Assembly (NCBI GenBank): GCA_963720515.1
Contig: OY970397.1
Coordinates: forward strand, 1,240,001 to 1,304,000
Source: G963720515 sp963720515
GTDB taxonomy: Bacteria; Actinomycetota; Thermoleophilia; Gaiellales; Gaiellaceae
Direction of reading: 5' to 3'
Length of the DNA: 64,000 nt
Both the position numbers and the translations under genes were made by a program. Under the pieces are notes generated by a model that did not search any database, was not told the origin of the DNA, and saw nothing but the letters and a program-made list of their open reading frames with translations. Each line of letters opens with the position of its first letter. Position 1 is the first letter of the stretch. Below are positions 7,992 through 16,443 of this stretch, piece by piece.

Positions 7992-8985
7992 TTCTCGTGT
8001 GACGCGGCGCCGCTTCCTGGCGGCAGCCGCGCCGCTCGTCGCCGCCGCCCCCGCCGTCAAGCTCGCCTTCCCGCCGGAGTCGGCCGGTCAGCCGACAGCG
8101 ACCCACGCGGGCATGGACCACGCGGCGCTGGGTCACGCCGCGATGATCGGCGCCGACGTCCCCGCGCCGGGCGGCCCGCACGCGACGGACTCGCTGCTCT
8201 ATCCGCCGCCGGCGCTCCCCCACGAGCCCGGTCGGGTGCGCGAGTACACGCTCACCGCGATCGACAAGGAGATCGAGGTCGCCCTCGGAGTCCGCTTCGC
8301 GGCCTGGACCTACAACGGCACCGTGCCGGGACCGGTGATCCGCGCGACCGAGGACGACCTCCTTCGCGTTCGCTTCGTGAACGGCAGCTCCCACCCGCAC
8401 ACGATCCACTTCCACGGGATCCACCCGGCCGGCATGGACGGCGTCTTCGAGGTGGTCGCGCAGGGTGACGAGTTCACGTACGAGTTCCCGGCCAGCCCGT
8501 ACGGGATGCAGCTCTACCACTGCCATTCGACCCCACTCAAGAAGCACATCCACAAGGGCCTCTACGGCGCCTTCATCATCGACCCGCCGAAGCCCCGGCC
8601 CCCCGCGCAGGAGCTGGTCATGGTGCTGAACGGCTTCGACACCGACGGGGACGGCGAGAACAACTTCTACGCGGTCAACGGGCCGACGTTCTACTACGCC
8701 AAGTACCCGATCAAGGTCAGCCGCTCGCAGACCGTGCGGATCTACATCGCCAACCTCACCGAGTTCGACCTCCTGAACTCGTTCCACCTGCACGGCGAGT
8801 TCTTCCGGTACTACCCGACCGGGTCGACCGAGCACTTCGAGTACACGGACACGGTCGCGCTCACGCAGGGCCAGCGCGGGATCATCGAAATCGACTTCTC
8901 GAACACGGGGCTGTTCATGTTCCACGCGCACCAGTCGGAGTTCACCGAGCTCGGCTGGATGGGCTACTTCGACGTGACCGACTGA
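7984..8985 (+). CDS. Secreted two-domain multicopper oxidase with Tat signal
   Basis: Starting at GTG 7984 gives 333 residues beginning with a Tat signal (VTRRRFLAAAAPLVAAAPAV). Cupredoxin domain 1 has HFHGIH at about 142-147 and LYHCHSTPLKKH at about 177-188, whose Cys180 is the likely type 1 copper ligand. Domain 2 has SFHLHGEFF and a terminal MFHAHQSEF, where Ala replaces the type 1 cysteine. Type 1 copper only in domain 1 matches the type C two-domain oxidases, which act as trimers and oxidise metals or phenols outside the cell. The context with a ZIP permease and an MntR-like regulator favours manganese or another metal. A longer in-frame start at 7801 would hide the Tat signal. Confidence 0.85.
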   Translation: MSNSRVTRRRFLAAAAPLVAAAPAVKLAFPPESAGQPTATHAGMDHAALGHAAMIGADVPAPGGPHATDSLLYPPPALPHEPGRVREYTLTAIDKEIEVALGVRFAAWTYNGTVPGPVIRATEDDLLRVRFVNGSSHPHTIHFHGIHPAGMDGVFEVVAQGDEFTYEFPASPYGMQLYHCHSTPLKKHIHKGLYGAFIIDPPKPRPPAQELVMVLNGFDTDGDGENNFYAVNGPTFYYAKYPIKVSRSQTVRIYIANLTEFDLLNSFHLHGEFFRYYPTGSTEHFEYTDTVALTQGQRGIIEIDFSNTGLFMFHAHQSEFTELGWMGYFDVTD

Positions 8986-9015
8986 TGGAGGCGCGCGCGA
9001 CCGCCGCCGCGGAGC

Positions 9016-10200
9016 GTGGGCCGAGGAAGCGGTCGCTGGCGCCTCTGGGCGCTTCTTCCGGTCCTCGTCCTCGTCGGAGCCGTCTCCCTCTTCGCGTCGC
9101 AGGGCGGCTCCGTTCTCTCGCTGCTCGGTCACAACCCCCCACCCGCCGACCAGTTCGACGTCCGCCGGGTGGAGTTCAACCCGGGGGAGATCCGCGTTCG
9201 GGTCACGAACCCCCAGCCGGAGAAGCTCACGCTCGCGGTCGTGACGGTCGACGACGCGATCGTTCCCTTCGAGGTCGACGGGCCGCGGACACTCGGGCGC
9301 CTGCGCTCGAGCACGATCGTCGTCCGCTACGACTGGGTCGAGGACGAGCCGATCAACGTCGGGATCACGAGCTCGACCGGGATCCAGACCGTCGAAGAGA
9401 TCCCTGCCGCCGTCGAGACGCCGAGGGCCTCGCCGCGGAGCTTCGCGGGCTACGCGCTGATCGGGGTCCTGGTGGGCGTCTTCCCCATTGCATTGGGCCT
9501 GCTCTGGCTGCCGTCGCTTCGCCGAGCCTCGCCGAAGTGGCTCGCCGCGTTCATGGCGCTCACGGGAGGCCTGCTCGCCTTCCTGGCGATCGAGGCGCTT
9601 GCCGAGGCGGTCGAGCTCCAGGCGGCGCTTCCCGGCGCGCTCGGAGGAACCGGCCTCGTCCTGCTCGGCGTCGCGATCAGCTTCCTCTCCTTGACCGTCC
9701 TGTCGCAGCGCCTCGGCGGCCGCCGGTCGGGCGGCGCCCCGATCGGCGGGCTCGCCCTCGCGACCCTCGTCGCCGTCGGCATCGGGCTGCACAACCTGGG
9801 CGAGGGCCTCGCAATCGGCTCGTCGTTCGCCTTCGGGGAGCTGGCGTTCGGAACATTCCTGATCGTCGGCTTCATGGTCCACAACGTCACCGAGGGCCTC
9901 GGCATCGCCGCACCCGCCGCCGCGGAAGGGAGCCGGCCGAGCATCGCGCGCCTGGCCGGGCTTGCCCTGATCGCCGGGGCCCCGGCGATCCTGGGCGCCT
10001 GGATCGGCGGGTTCGTCACGCTCGACGTGCTCGGCGTCCTCTTCTTCGGCGTTGCCGCCGGCGCGGCGCTCCAGGTGATCGTCGAGGTGGGTCGGTATCT
10101 CTCCCGCCGCGCTCCCGGCGGCCTCACCAGCCCCCACGTGCTCGGCGGCTTCCTGGCGGGACTCGGCGTCATGTACGCGACGGGGCTTCTCGTTGGCTAG
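9016..10200 (+). CDS. ZIP-family metal transporter with N-terminal exported domain
   Basis: The 394-residue protein starts at GTG 9016, the only start after the upstream in-frame stop. One hydrophobic segment (about residues 8-26) precedes a beta-rich domain of about 110 residues (FNPGEIRVRVTNPQPEKLTLAVVTVDD), probably outside the membrane. The ZIP part starts near 140 with about eight helices. It carries the metal site HNLGEG (259-264) and a second HNVTEG (289-294), the two ZIP signatures. ZIP proteins move Zn2+, Mn2+ or Fe2+ into the cytoplasm. It follows the oxidase by 30 bp, and its last 8 bases overlap the regulator gene. Confidence 0.88.
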   Translation: MGRGSGRWRLWALLPVLVLVGAVSLFASQGGSVLSLLGHNPPPADQFDVRRVEFNPGEIRVRVTNPQPEKLTLAVVTVDDAIVPFEVDGPRTLGRLRSSTIVVRYDWVEDEPINVGITSSTGIQTVEEIPAAVETPRASPRSFAGYALIGVLVGVFPIALGLLWLPSLRRASPKWLAAFMALTGGLLAFLAIEALAEAVELQAALPGALGGTGLVLLGVAISFLSLTVLSQRLGGRRSGGAPIGGLALATLVAVGIGLHNLGEGLAIGSSFAFGELAFGTFLIVGFMVHNVTEGLGIAAPAAAEGSRPSIARLAGLALIAGAPAILGAWIGGFVTLDVLGVLFFGVAAGAALQVIVEVGRYLSRRAPGGLTSPHVLGGFLAGLGVMYATGLLVG

Positions 10201-10609
10201 GGAGCCTCGGATCGGGCGCGCGGGCGAGGACTATCTCCGCGCCATCTTCAAGCTTGCTGAGACCGAGCCGCGCGTCACGACCTCCGCCGTCGCAGCGGCG
10301 ATGGGCGTCTCGCATCCGTCGGCGACGTCGATGGTCAAGAAGCTCCACGCGCTCCGACTGCTCGATCACGCTCCATACCGCGGCGTCCGCCTCACCAGGA
10401 AAGGCCGCCTCGTCGCCCTGGAGCTCACCCGTCACCACCGGCTGCTCGAGCTCTACCTCGTCGAGCGGCTGGGGGTCGCGACTGAAGCGGTCCACAGCGA
10501 GGCCGACCGCCTCGAGCACGCGCTCTCCGAGACCGTGGAGCGGCTGATCGCCAAGTCGCTCGGCGAACCGACCTGCGGTCCGCACGGCGATCCGATCCCG
10601 CCCGGCTGA
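10193..10609 (+). CDS. DtxR/MntR-family metal-dependent repressor
   Basis: The 138-residue protein has the DtxR winged helix (EDYLRAIFKLAETEPRVTTSAVAAAMGVSH, then PSATSMVKKLHALRLLDH) and the dimerisation/metal helix (GRLVALELTRHHRLLELYLVERLGV). It ends CGPHGDPIPPG, a tail normal for this family, and has no SH3 domain. The TTG start at 10193 overlaps the ZIP gene by 8 bp. It probably senses Mn2+ or Fe2+ and controls its own operon. Confidence 0.9.
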   Translation: MAREPRIGRAGEDYLRAIFKLAETEPRVTTSAVAAAMGVSHPSATSMVKKLHALRLLDHAPYRGVRLTRKGRLVALELTRHHRLLELYLVERLGVATEAVHSEADRLEHALSETVERLIAKSLGEPTCGPHGDPIPPG

Positions 10610-10616
10610 ACGCGGA

Positions 10617-10646
10617 GCGGCCCGCCGGAATCGTCCGGCGGGCCGC
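10617..10646. terminator. Hairpin terminator between convergent operons
   Basis: A perfect 13-bp GC stem (10617-10629 with 10634-10646) with an ATCG loop. It lies 7 bp after the regulator stop codon and 19 bp beyond the stop codon of the leftward sugar-binding protein. Confidence 0.85.
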
Positions 10647-10665
10647 GTGCTGCGTCCGAGGGTGG

Positions 10666-11721
10666 TTAGTTGAACGCGTACTGCTTGTAGTCGGCCACGT
10701 TGTCCTTGGTGACGACCGCGGCCGGGACGATCAGCTGGCGGGGCACCTCCGACGGGACGAGCTCCGAGAAGCCCTCGCCGAGAGCGAGGAGACGACCCAT
10801 GTTCACTGCCGTCGCCGCCATGTTCGGGTTGTAGAGGAACGTCGCCCTGTACAGGCCGCCTTCCTCGATCTGGTTCATCGCGTCCTCCGACCCGCCGACG
10901 CCGGTGAGGAACATCTCGTCCTCGCGGCCCGCGTTGCGGATGGCCTGCACGACGCCCTGCGCCATGTCGTCGTCGTGCGTGTACACGGCGTCGATCTTGT
11001 CCTGGGCCTGGAGGATGTTCTCCATCACCGTCAGACCCTTGTCGGGGTTGAAGTCCCCGGGCTGCGACGCGACGATCTTGATGCCGCCGTCGGGGCAGAC
11101 CTTCTCGAGGGTGTCGGTGAAGCCCTTGGTCCGGTCGGTCGTGACCGAGATGCCGGCCAGACCCTGGATCTCGACGACGTTGCCCTGGCACTTCAGCTCG
11201 TCGGCGATGTAGTTCGCCGCCAGGACGCCGATCTGGTAGTTGTCGCCGAGGATGGTCGCGGTCGCCGCGTCGGGCGCGGTGAAGAGCCGGTCGATGTTGA
11301 CGACCGGGATGCCCGCCGCCTCGGCCTTCTGGGCGACCGGCGTGAGTGCGGCGCCGTCCTGCGGCAGGACGACGAGGACGTCCGGCTTCTGGGCGATCGC
11401 CTGCTCGATCTGCTGCGCCTGCGAGTCGGCGTCCGCGGCCTGGAGCAGCTGGAAGTCCAGGTCGGGGTGCTGGTCGGCCGCGGCCTGGGCGTCCTTCGAG
11501 ATGGCGCCGAGCCAGCCGTGGTCGGTCGGCGGAACGCTCGCGATCATCTTGATCTTCTCGCCCGAGCTCGTTCCGCCCCCGGTCGTGTCGCTGGCGCCGC
11601 CGGCGGGCGTCGTCGAGCCGCCGACGGTCACTGTCTTCGTTCCGCCGTCGGAACAGGCGACGGCACCGACCGCCAGCAGGGCCGCTGCGGCGATCGAGGT
11701 GGAGAGTCGCTTCCGCGACAT
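10666..11721 (-). CDS. Sugar ABC transporter substrate-binding lipoprotein (RbsB/XylF type)
   Basis: The 351-residue protein is a periplasmic-binding-protein type I member. It starts at ATG 11721 behind AGGAGG. The signal peptide ends in a lipobox (LLAVGAVACSDGG), followed by a Gly/Thr/Ser linker. The core shows family patterns: SVPPTDHGWLGAISKDAQAAA, the IEQAIAQKPDVLVVLPQD segment and VYTHDDDMAQGVVQAIRNAG. It delivers a sugar or polyol to the permease encoded 50 bp upstream. The ligand cannot be read from sequence; the linked dehydrogenase and isomerase suggest an inositol-like or uncommon sugar. Confidence 0.9.
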   Translation of the reverse strand: MSRKRLSTSIAAAALLAVGAVACSDGGTKTVTVGGSTTPAGGASDTTGGGTSSGEKIKMIASVPPTDHGWLGAISKDAQAAADQHPDLDFQLLQAADADSQAQQIEQAIAQKPDVLVVLPQDGAALTPVAQKAEAAGIPVVNIDRLFTAPDAATATILGDNYQIGVLAANYIADELKCQGNVVEIQGLAGISVTTDRTKGFTDTLEKVCPDGGIKIVASQPGDFNPDKGLTVMENILQAQDKIDAVYTHDDDMAQGVVQAIRNAGREDEMFLTGVGGSEDAMNQIEEGGLYRATFLYNPNMAATAVNMGRLLALGEGFSELVPSEVPRQLIVPAAVVTKDNVADYKQYAFN

Positions 11722-11771
11722 CGCGTACCTCCTGTGGTCGAGTTGCTTGCCTCGCCCGGCCGTTTCGGGCA

Positions 11772-12761
11772 TCAGTACCGCGCCTCCGGGCGCTGCAGCA
11801 GGACGGCTCCGAGGACGATCAGGCCCTTGGTCACCTGCTGAATTTCGGTCGAGAGATTGAGCTGCGTCATGAGGCTGAAGATCAGCGCAAACGTCAGGAC
11901 GCCGAGGAACGTGCCCACGATCGTCGCGCGGCCGCCGGCGAGGCTCGTCCCGCCGATCACGACCGCGCCGATCGCGTCGAGCTCGTAGAGGTTCCCGCTG
12001 ACCGGCGAGGCGCTTCCGAGCCGTGCGCAGAGGAGCACGGCGGCGACCCCGGCGAGCAGGCCCGAGAGGACGTAGACGCTGAAGATGATCCGCCGCACCG
12101 GGACGCCGGCGATGCGGGCGGCCTCGCGGTTTCCGCCGACGGCGATGACGTAGCGGCCGTACCGCGTCCGGTTGAGGACGACCCAACCGAGGATCGTCAG
12201 GCCGATGAAGATGAACACGGACGGCGAGACGCCGAGGACCCGTCCGCTCCCGAACCAGAGCAGCGAGAACGCCCGCGGATGGCCGAACGACCCGCCGTTC
12301 AGGTCGAGCAGGCTGACCGGCAGCTTGTCGTTCAGGAGGAGGGCCAGCCCTCTCGCGATCGAGAACATCGCCAAGGTCGCGATGAACGGCACCACGCGGC
12401 CGTACGCCACGGACGTCCCGTTCACCGTGCCGAGCACGGCGGCGAAGCCCACCACCCCGAGGATGAAGACGAGACTGCTGCTGCCGTCCCCGATCAAGAT
12501 GCCGCCGAAGACGCCCGCGGCCGCGACGATCGAGCCGACCGAGAGATCGATCCCGGCGGTTGCGATCACGAACGTCATCCCGATCGCGATGACGCCGACC
12601 ACGCTCGCCTGCGTGAGCATGTTCCGGACGTTGTCGGTGGTCGGGAACGTGTCGGGCTTCAGGATCGCGCCCGCTACGAACAGCGCGACGACGACACCTG
12701 CGAGCGCATACTCCTGGAGCTCGAGCGCCCGCACCCGCTGGGTGAGAGCCGTGCCCTTCAT
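11772..12761 (-). CDS. Sugar ABC transporter permease (RbsC type)
   Basis: The 329-residue membrane protein has about nine or ten helices. The family signature GIDLSVGSIVAAAGVFGG is at about residues 69-86 and AIGAVVIGGTSLAGGRATIVGTFLG is near 240-265. It forms the channel with the RbsA-type ATPase. Its start overlaps the ATPase stop by 4 bp, as expected in this operon. Confidence 0.92.
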   Translation of the reverse strand: MKGTALTQRVRALELQEYALAGVVVALFVAGAILKPDTFPTTDNVRNMLTQASVVGVIAIGMTFVIATAGIDLSVGSIVAAAGVFGGILIGDGSSSLVFILGVVGFAAVLGTVNGTSVAYGRVVPFIATLAMFSIARGLALLLNDKLPVSLLDLNGGSFGHPRAFSLLWFGSGRVLGVSPSVFIFIGLTILGWVVLNRTRYGRYVIAVGGNREAARIAGVPVRRIIFSVYVLSGLLAGVAAVLLCARLGSASPVSGNLYELDAIGAVVIGGTSLAGGRATIVGTFLGVLTFALIFSLMTQLNLSTEIQQVTKGLIVLGAVLLQRPEARY

Positions 12762-14285
12762 GTGACCTCCTCCACCAGGACCGGCGCGTCGGTGGGCGCG
12801 ACCGCGTGGCGCAGCAGCTCGCGCTCGGTGGCCGCCTCCCCCTCCACCTCGGCCACGATCTCACCCTCGCGCATGACGAGGATCCGCGTACATAGATGAA
12901 CCAGCTCCTCGAGCTCCGACGACACGACGAGCACGCCGAAGCCGGCGTTGGCGAGCTCGTTGACGATCCGGTAGATCTCGGCCTTCGTGGAGACGTCCAC
13001 GCCGCGTGTCGGCTCGTCGAGGAGCAGCACGCGGCACTCGTGCAGGAGCCAACGCGCCAGCACGACCTTCTGCTGGTTTCCACCCGAGAAGAGCCGGACG
13101 GGGCGGTCGGGATCGTCGGGGACCGTGTGCAGGGCTTGGAGCTGCTCGCGCGCCTGCCTGCGCTCCTTGCGGATGTCGAGGACTCCGCGTGAGAACCGTC
13201 CGAGGTCGGCGAGCGTCACGTTCTTCGTCGCGCTCCAGTCGAGGACGAGCGCCTGGGACTTGCGATCCTCCGGGGCGAGCCCGAGCCCCCGGCGAATCGC
13301 CCGCCGCGGATCGGGCTTCATCGGCTTGCCCTCCGTGAGGATCTCGCCTTCGTCCATGCGGTCCAGGCCGTAGATCAGCCGAAGGAGCTCGGTGCGCCCC
13401 GAGCCGACGAGGCCGCCCAGCCCGAGGATCTCCCCGGCGCGAACCTCGAGGCTCACCCCGCGCACCTCGGGGAGCCGCCTGGCGTCGCGAACCTCGAGCA
13501 GGACGCGGTCCGTTCCGACCGGTCGGTCCGGGTAGAGCTGCTCGACCCGCCGGCCGATCATGAACTCGATGAGCTCGTCGGTCGGCGTGGCGGCCGGCAG
13601 GCCGGCGGCCGTTGTCCGCCCGTCCGCGAGCACGGTCACGCGGTCGCCGATGCGGCGGATCTCGTCGAGGCGGTGCGAGATGTAGATGACGCCGACTCCC
13701 TCGGCAGTCAGGCGCCGGACGACTTCGAAGAGCGTCGCGATCTCGGCCTCGTCGAGGATCGCGGACGGCTCGTCCATGATCAGCAGCCGCACGTTGCCGG
13801 ACAGCGCTCGCGCGATCGAGACGACCTGCTGCGCCGCGGGACGAAGATCGCCCACCTTCGCGCGCACGGGGATCGATTCGTGTCCGAGCCGCTTGAGCAG
13901 GGCCTCGGACTCCCGGTACATGGCGCTCAGGTCGAGCAGCGGCCAGTGGCGCGGCTCGTGGGCGAGGAAGATGCTCTCCGCGACGCTCAGGTCCGGGACC
14001 AGGTCGAGCTCCTGGTAGATGGTCGCGACCCCGCGCTTGAGCGAGCCCGCGGGATCGCCGGGTGGAAGCGGCTCGCCCTGGAAGAGGATCTCGCCGCTCG
14101 TCGGCTCGATCGCGCCGGCGACGCACTTGATGAGCGTCGACTTGCCCGCGCCGTTCGGCCCGAGCAGGCAGTGCACTTCGCGACTCGAGCACCTCCAGGT
14201 CGACGCCCTGGAGCGCCTTGACGCCCGGGAACTCCTTGACGAGGTTGCGAACCTCGAGGACCTTCGTCGGGGCGGCAGCGGTCAT
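12758..14285 (-). CDS. Sugar ABC transporter ATPase, double-domain RbsA type (frameshifted)
   Basis: The gene starts at ATG 14285 (MTAAAPTKVLEVRNLVKEFPGVKALQGVDLEV) and is broken near 14180, where one register reads LESRSALPARAE and the other VHCLLGPNGAGKST. After the break the protein is intact. It has a first Walker A (GPNGAGKST), a linker with the degenerate second P-loop (LGGLVGSGRTELL) and the second-domain signature LFSGGNQQKVVLARWLL followed by VLLLDEPTRGVDV. This is the standard layout of RbsA/XylG ATPases of about 500 residues. The break looks like an indel error. ATGA overlaps link it to the genes on both sides. Confidence 0.88.
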
Positions 14286-15206
14286 GCGGGCACCAGCTGC
14301 CGGAGGTTGTCCTGCGCGATCCGCAGCCCCTCGTCGACGAGATCGGGGGTGCCGCCCCAGACCGGGTCCTCGTGCTCGACCGACAGGACGCCCTCGAACC
14401 CGCCGTCGCGGAGCGTGTCCACGTAGCGGCCGAAGTCGACCTGGCCGAGACCGGGGATCCGGTACTGCCACCAGCCCATGTCCCACGGATCTTCCTCGCG
14501 CGTCGAGATCCGGCCGAAGAAGCCGTAGCGGTTGCGCTTGGTCGGGGAACGTCTCGGCGTCCTTCGCGTGGGCGTGGACGACCCGGTCGACGTACGGCCG
14601 GAGCGCCTCAACGGGGTCGATCCCGAGCCAGAGCAGGTGCGACGGGTCGAAGTTCAGATAGAGGCCGAGCCCGAACATCCACTCCCAGAGCTCGGGCGAG
14701 TAGGCGAGGTTGCCGGGATACCCGTCGGGATGCCAGCCCTCCATCACGCAGTTCTCGATCATGAGCGGCACGCCGCGCTCGCCCGCGTAGTCGACGAGCG
14801 ACGGGAAGACACGCTCGGCCTCGCGCAGGTTCTCGGCGACGGTGCGGCCGGGGTCGCGGCCGATGAACGTCCCGACGGGGACACCGCCGAGCGCCGCCGC
14901 CGCGTCGATGCAGGCGCGCAGGTGCGCGTGGTAGGCGTCGCGCTCCGACGCGTCCGGCGCCAGGTTGTTGTCGTAGTACGCGAGCGCGGAGAGGGCGAGC
15001 CCGTGCTCGTCGAGCGCGCGCCGGACACGCTCTGCCTCGGCCTCGTCGAACGCGTCGGCCCTGATGTGGCTCGCCGTGAACGGCCGGTCGCCGATCGACG
15101 GCCAGGCGGCGAGCTCGAGCGCCTCGTAGCCGTTGCCCGCGGCCCAGGCGGCGATCTCCTCGAGGCTGCGCTCGGGCATGCACGAGGTCAGGAAGCCGAG
15201 CTTCAT
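14282..15206 (-). CDS. Sugar phosphate isomerase/epimerase, TIM-barrel (frameshifted)
   Basis: The N-terminal part MKLGFLTSCMPERSLEEIAAWAAGNGYEALELAAWP is the first strand-helix of an AP endonuclease 2-type TIM barrel. Metal ligands are plausible in PLMIENCVMEG, LNFDPSHLLWLG and RVVHAHAKDAE. The frame breaks near 14545. The other register continues TKRNRYGFFGRISTREEDPWDMGWWQYRIPGLGQVDF and ends SVEHEDPVWGG...LRQLVPA, which completes the barrel with the final Glu ligand. Such enzymes (IolE, IolH, xylose isomerase-like) act on keto-inositols and sugars. It overlaps both neighbours by 4 bp. Confidence 0.83.
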
Positions 15207-16360
15207 GTCCCCACCACCGCCGGGGTCGCGCTTGCCGCCACGCCGACCCAGCGCTCCTCCCGGGCCGAGACCAGGACCGCCTCGGTGATGAGGGCGGCGC
15301 GCAGGCCGTCCGCGAACCGCGGCGTCCCGTCGACCGGCGCCCCGGCGCGGATCGCCTCGTAGAACTCCGCGGTGAACGCGTCGAAGCAGTCCGCGTAGCC
15401 CTGCGGATGACCGGCGGGCAGGAAGGCGTAGCGCGCCGCGGCCGGCGACAGCGTCGCGGGGTCGCGGCGGCGGATCGTCAGGCTGTCGCGCCGCCCGCAC
15501 CAGAGCTCCTCCGGATGCTCCTGGTCGAAGGCGACCGCCTCCTCGGCCCCGTCGAGCTCGATCCAGAGACGGTTCTTGCGACCCGCCGAGATCTGGCTCA
15601 CGACGACGGATCCGAGGGCGCCGGCGTCGGTCTCGAACTGGACGACGGCGGCGTCTTCGGTCGTGACGGGCCGGAGGTCGCTCGCGCCCTGGCCCGAGGC
15701 GAACGCGTGCCGGCCCTCCTCGCCGGCGCGTTCCGGGACGGCGGTGAGCAGCCGCGCGGAGACCCGCGCGATGCGATCGCCGGACACGAACTCGGCGAGG
15801 TCGCACCAGTGCGAGCCGATGTCGGCAAACGCGCGCGATGCACCGCCGAGCTGCTCGTCGACGCGCCAGTTGCCGTCGTCGGCGCGAAGGAGCCAGTCCT
15901 GGAGATACGCGCCGTGGATGAGGCGCACGGGACCGGTCTGGCCGCCCGCGACGCGTTCCCGCGCCTCGCGCACCGTCGGGTAGTACCGGTAGACGAAGGG
16001 GACCCCCGCCTGGCGTCCCGAGTCGGCCGCGGCGTCCACGAGCCGCTGCGCCCCCGCGGCGTCGAGTGCGAGCGGCTTCTCGCAGACCACGTGCTTGCCC
16101 GCCGCCAGCGCGGCCTCGGCGAGCGGGAGGTGGAGGTGGTTCGGAGTGCAGATGTGGACGACGTCCACGTCCGGGTCGACCACCAGCTCCTCGGCCGACG
16201 CGTAGGGCTTGTCGGCGCCGAGCACGTCCGCCGCGGCTCGGGCGTTCTCCGGCGACGAGGCGGCGACGCCCACCAGCCGCGCGCCCGCGAGGCGTGCCGA
16301 CCGTGCGTGAACCGCGCCGATGAATCCAGTGCCAGCGATCGCCGCTCGAAGAACCGCCAT
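15203..16360 (-). CDS. Gfo/Idh/MocA-family NAD(P)-dependent sugar dehydrogenase
   Basis: The 385-residue protein has a Rossmann start (LRAAIAGTGFIGAVHARSARLAG), the cofactor-loop VHICTPNHLHLPLAEAALAAGKHVVCEKPLALD with the conserved EKP lysine, and a beta-sheet domain containing ADIGSHWCDLAEF, whose His/Asp pair is typical of the active site. It oxidises a hydroxyl of a sugar, inositol or related compound. It is the first gene of the transporter operon and diverges from the ROK repressor. A promoter positioned 8 bp before its ATG suggests a leaderless or nearly leaderless message. Confidence 0.9.
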   Translation of the reverse strand: MAVLRAAIAGTGFIGAVHARSARLAGARLVGVAASSPENARAAADVLGADKPYASAEELVVDPDVDVVHICTPNHLHLPLAEAALAAGKHVVCEKPLALDAAGAQRLVDAAADSGRQAGVPFVYRYYPTVREARERVAGGQTGPVRLIHGAYLQDWLLRADDGNWRVDEQLGGASRAFADIGSHWCDLAEFVSGDRIARVSARLLTAVPERAGEEGRHAFASGQGASDLRPVTTEDAAVVQFETDAGALGSVVVSQISAGRKNRLWIELDGAEEAVAFDQEHPEELWCGRRDSLTIRRRDPATLSPAAARYAFLPAGHPQGYADCFDAFTAEFYEAIRAGAPVDGTPRFADGLRAALITEAVLVSAREERWVGVAASATPAVVGT

Positions 16361-16368
16361 GCGCCGGG

Positions 16369-16397
16369 AACCTAACCGGACTTAGTCCAACTGTCAA
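16369..16397 (-). promoter_or_regulatory. Promoter of the sugar operon with palindrome in the spacer
   Basis: On the minus strand TTGACA (16397-16392) and TAGGTT (16374-16369) are separated by 17 bp. The spacer contains a palindrome with GGACT and AGTCC arms around one central base (16378-16388), well placed for a repressor to block polymerase. The divergent ROK-family gene starts 47 bp away and is the natural candidate. The -10 box ends 8 bp before the ATG at 16360. Confidence 0.6.
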
Positions 16398-16443
16398 TCA
16401 AAAGTTCTCACACTTCATCCAGTTCGTCGTGTACTTTGGTCTC

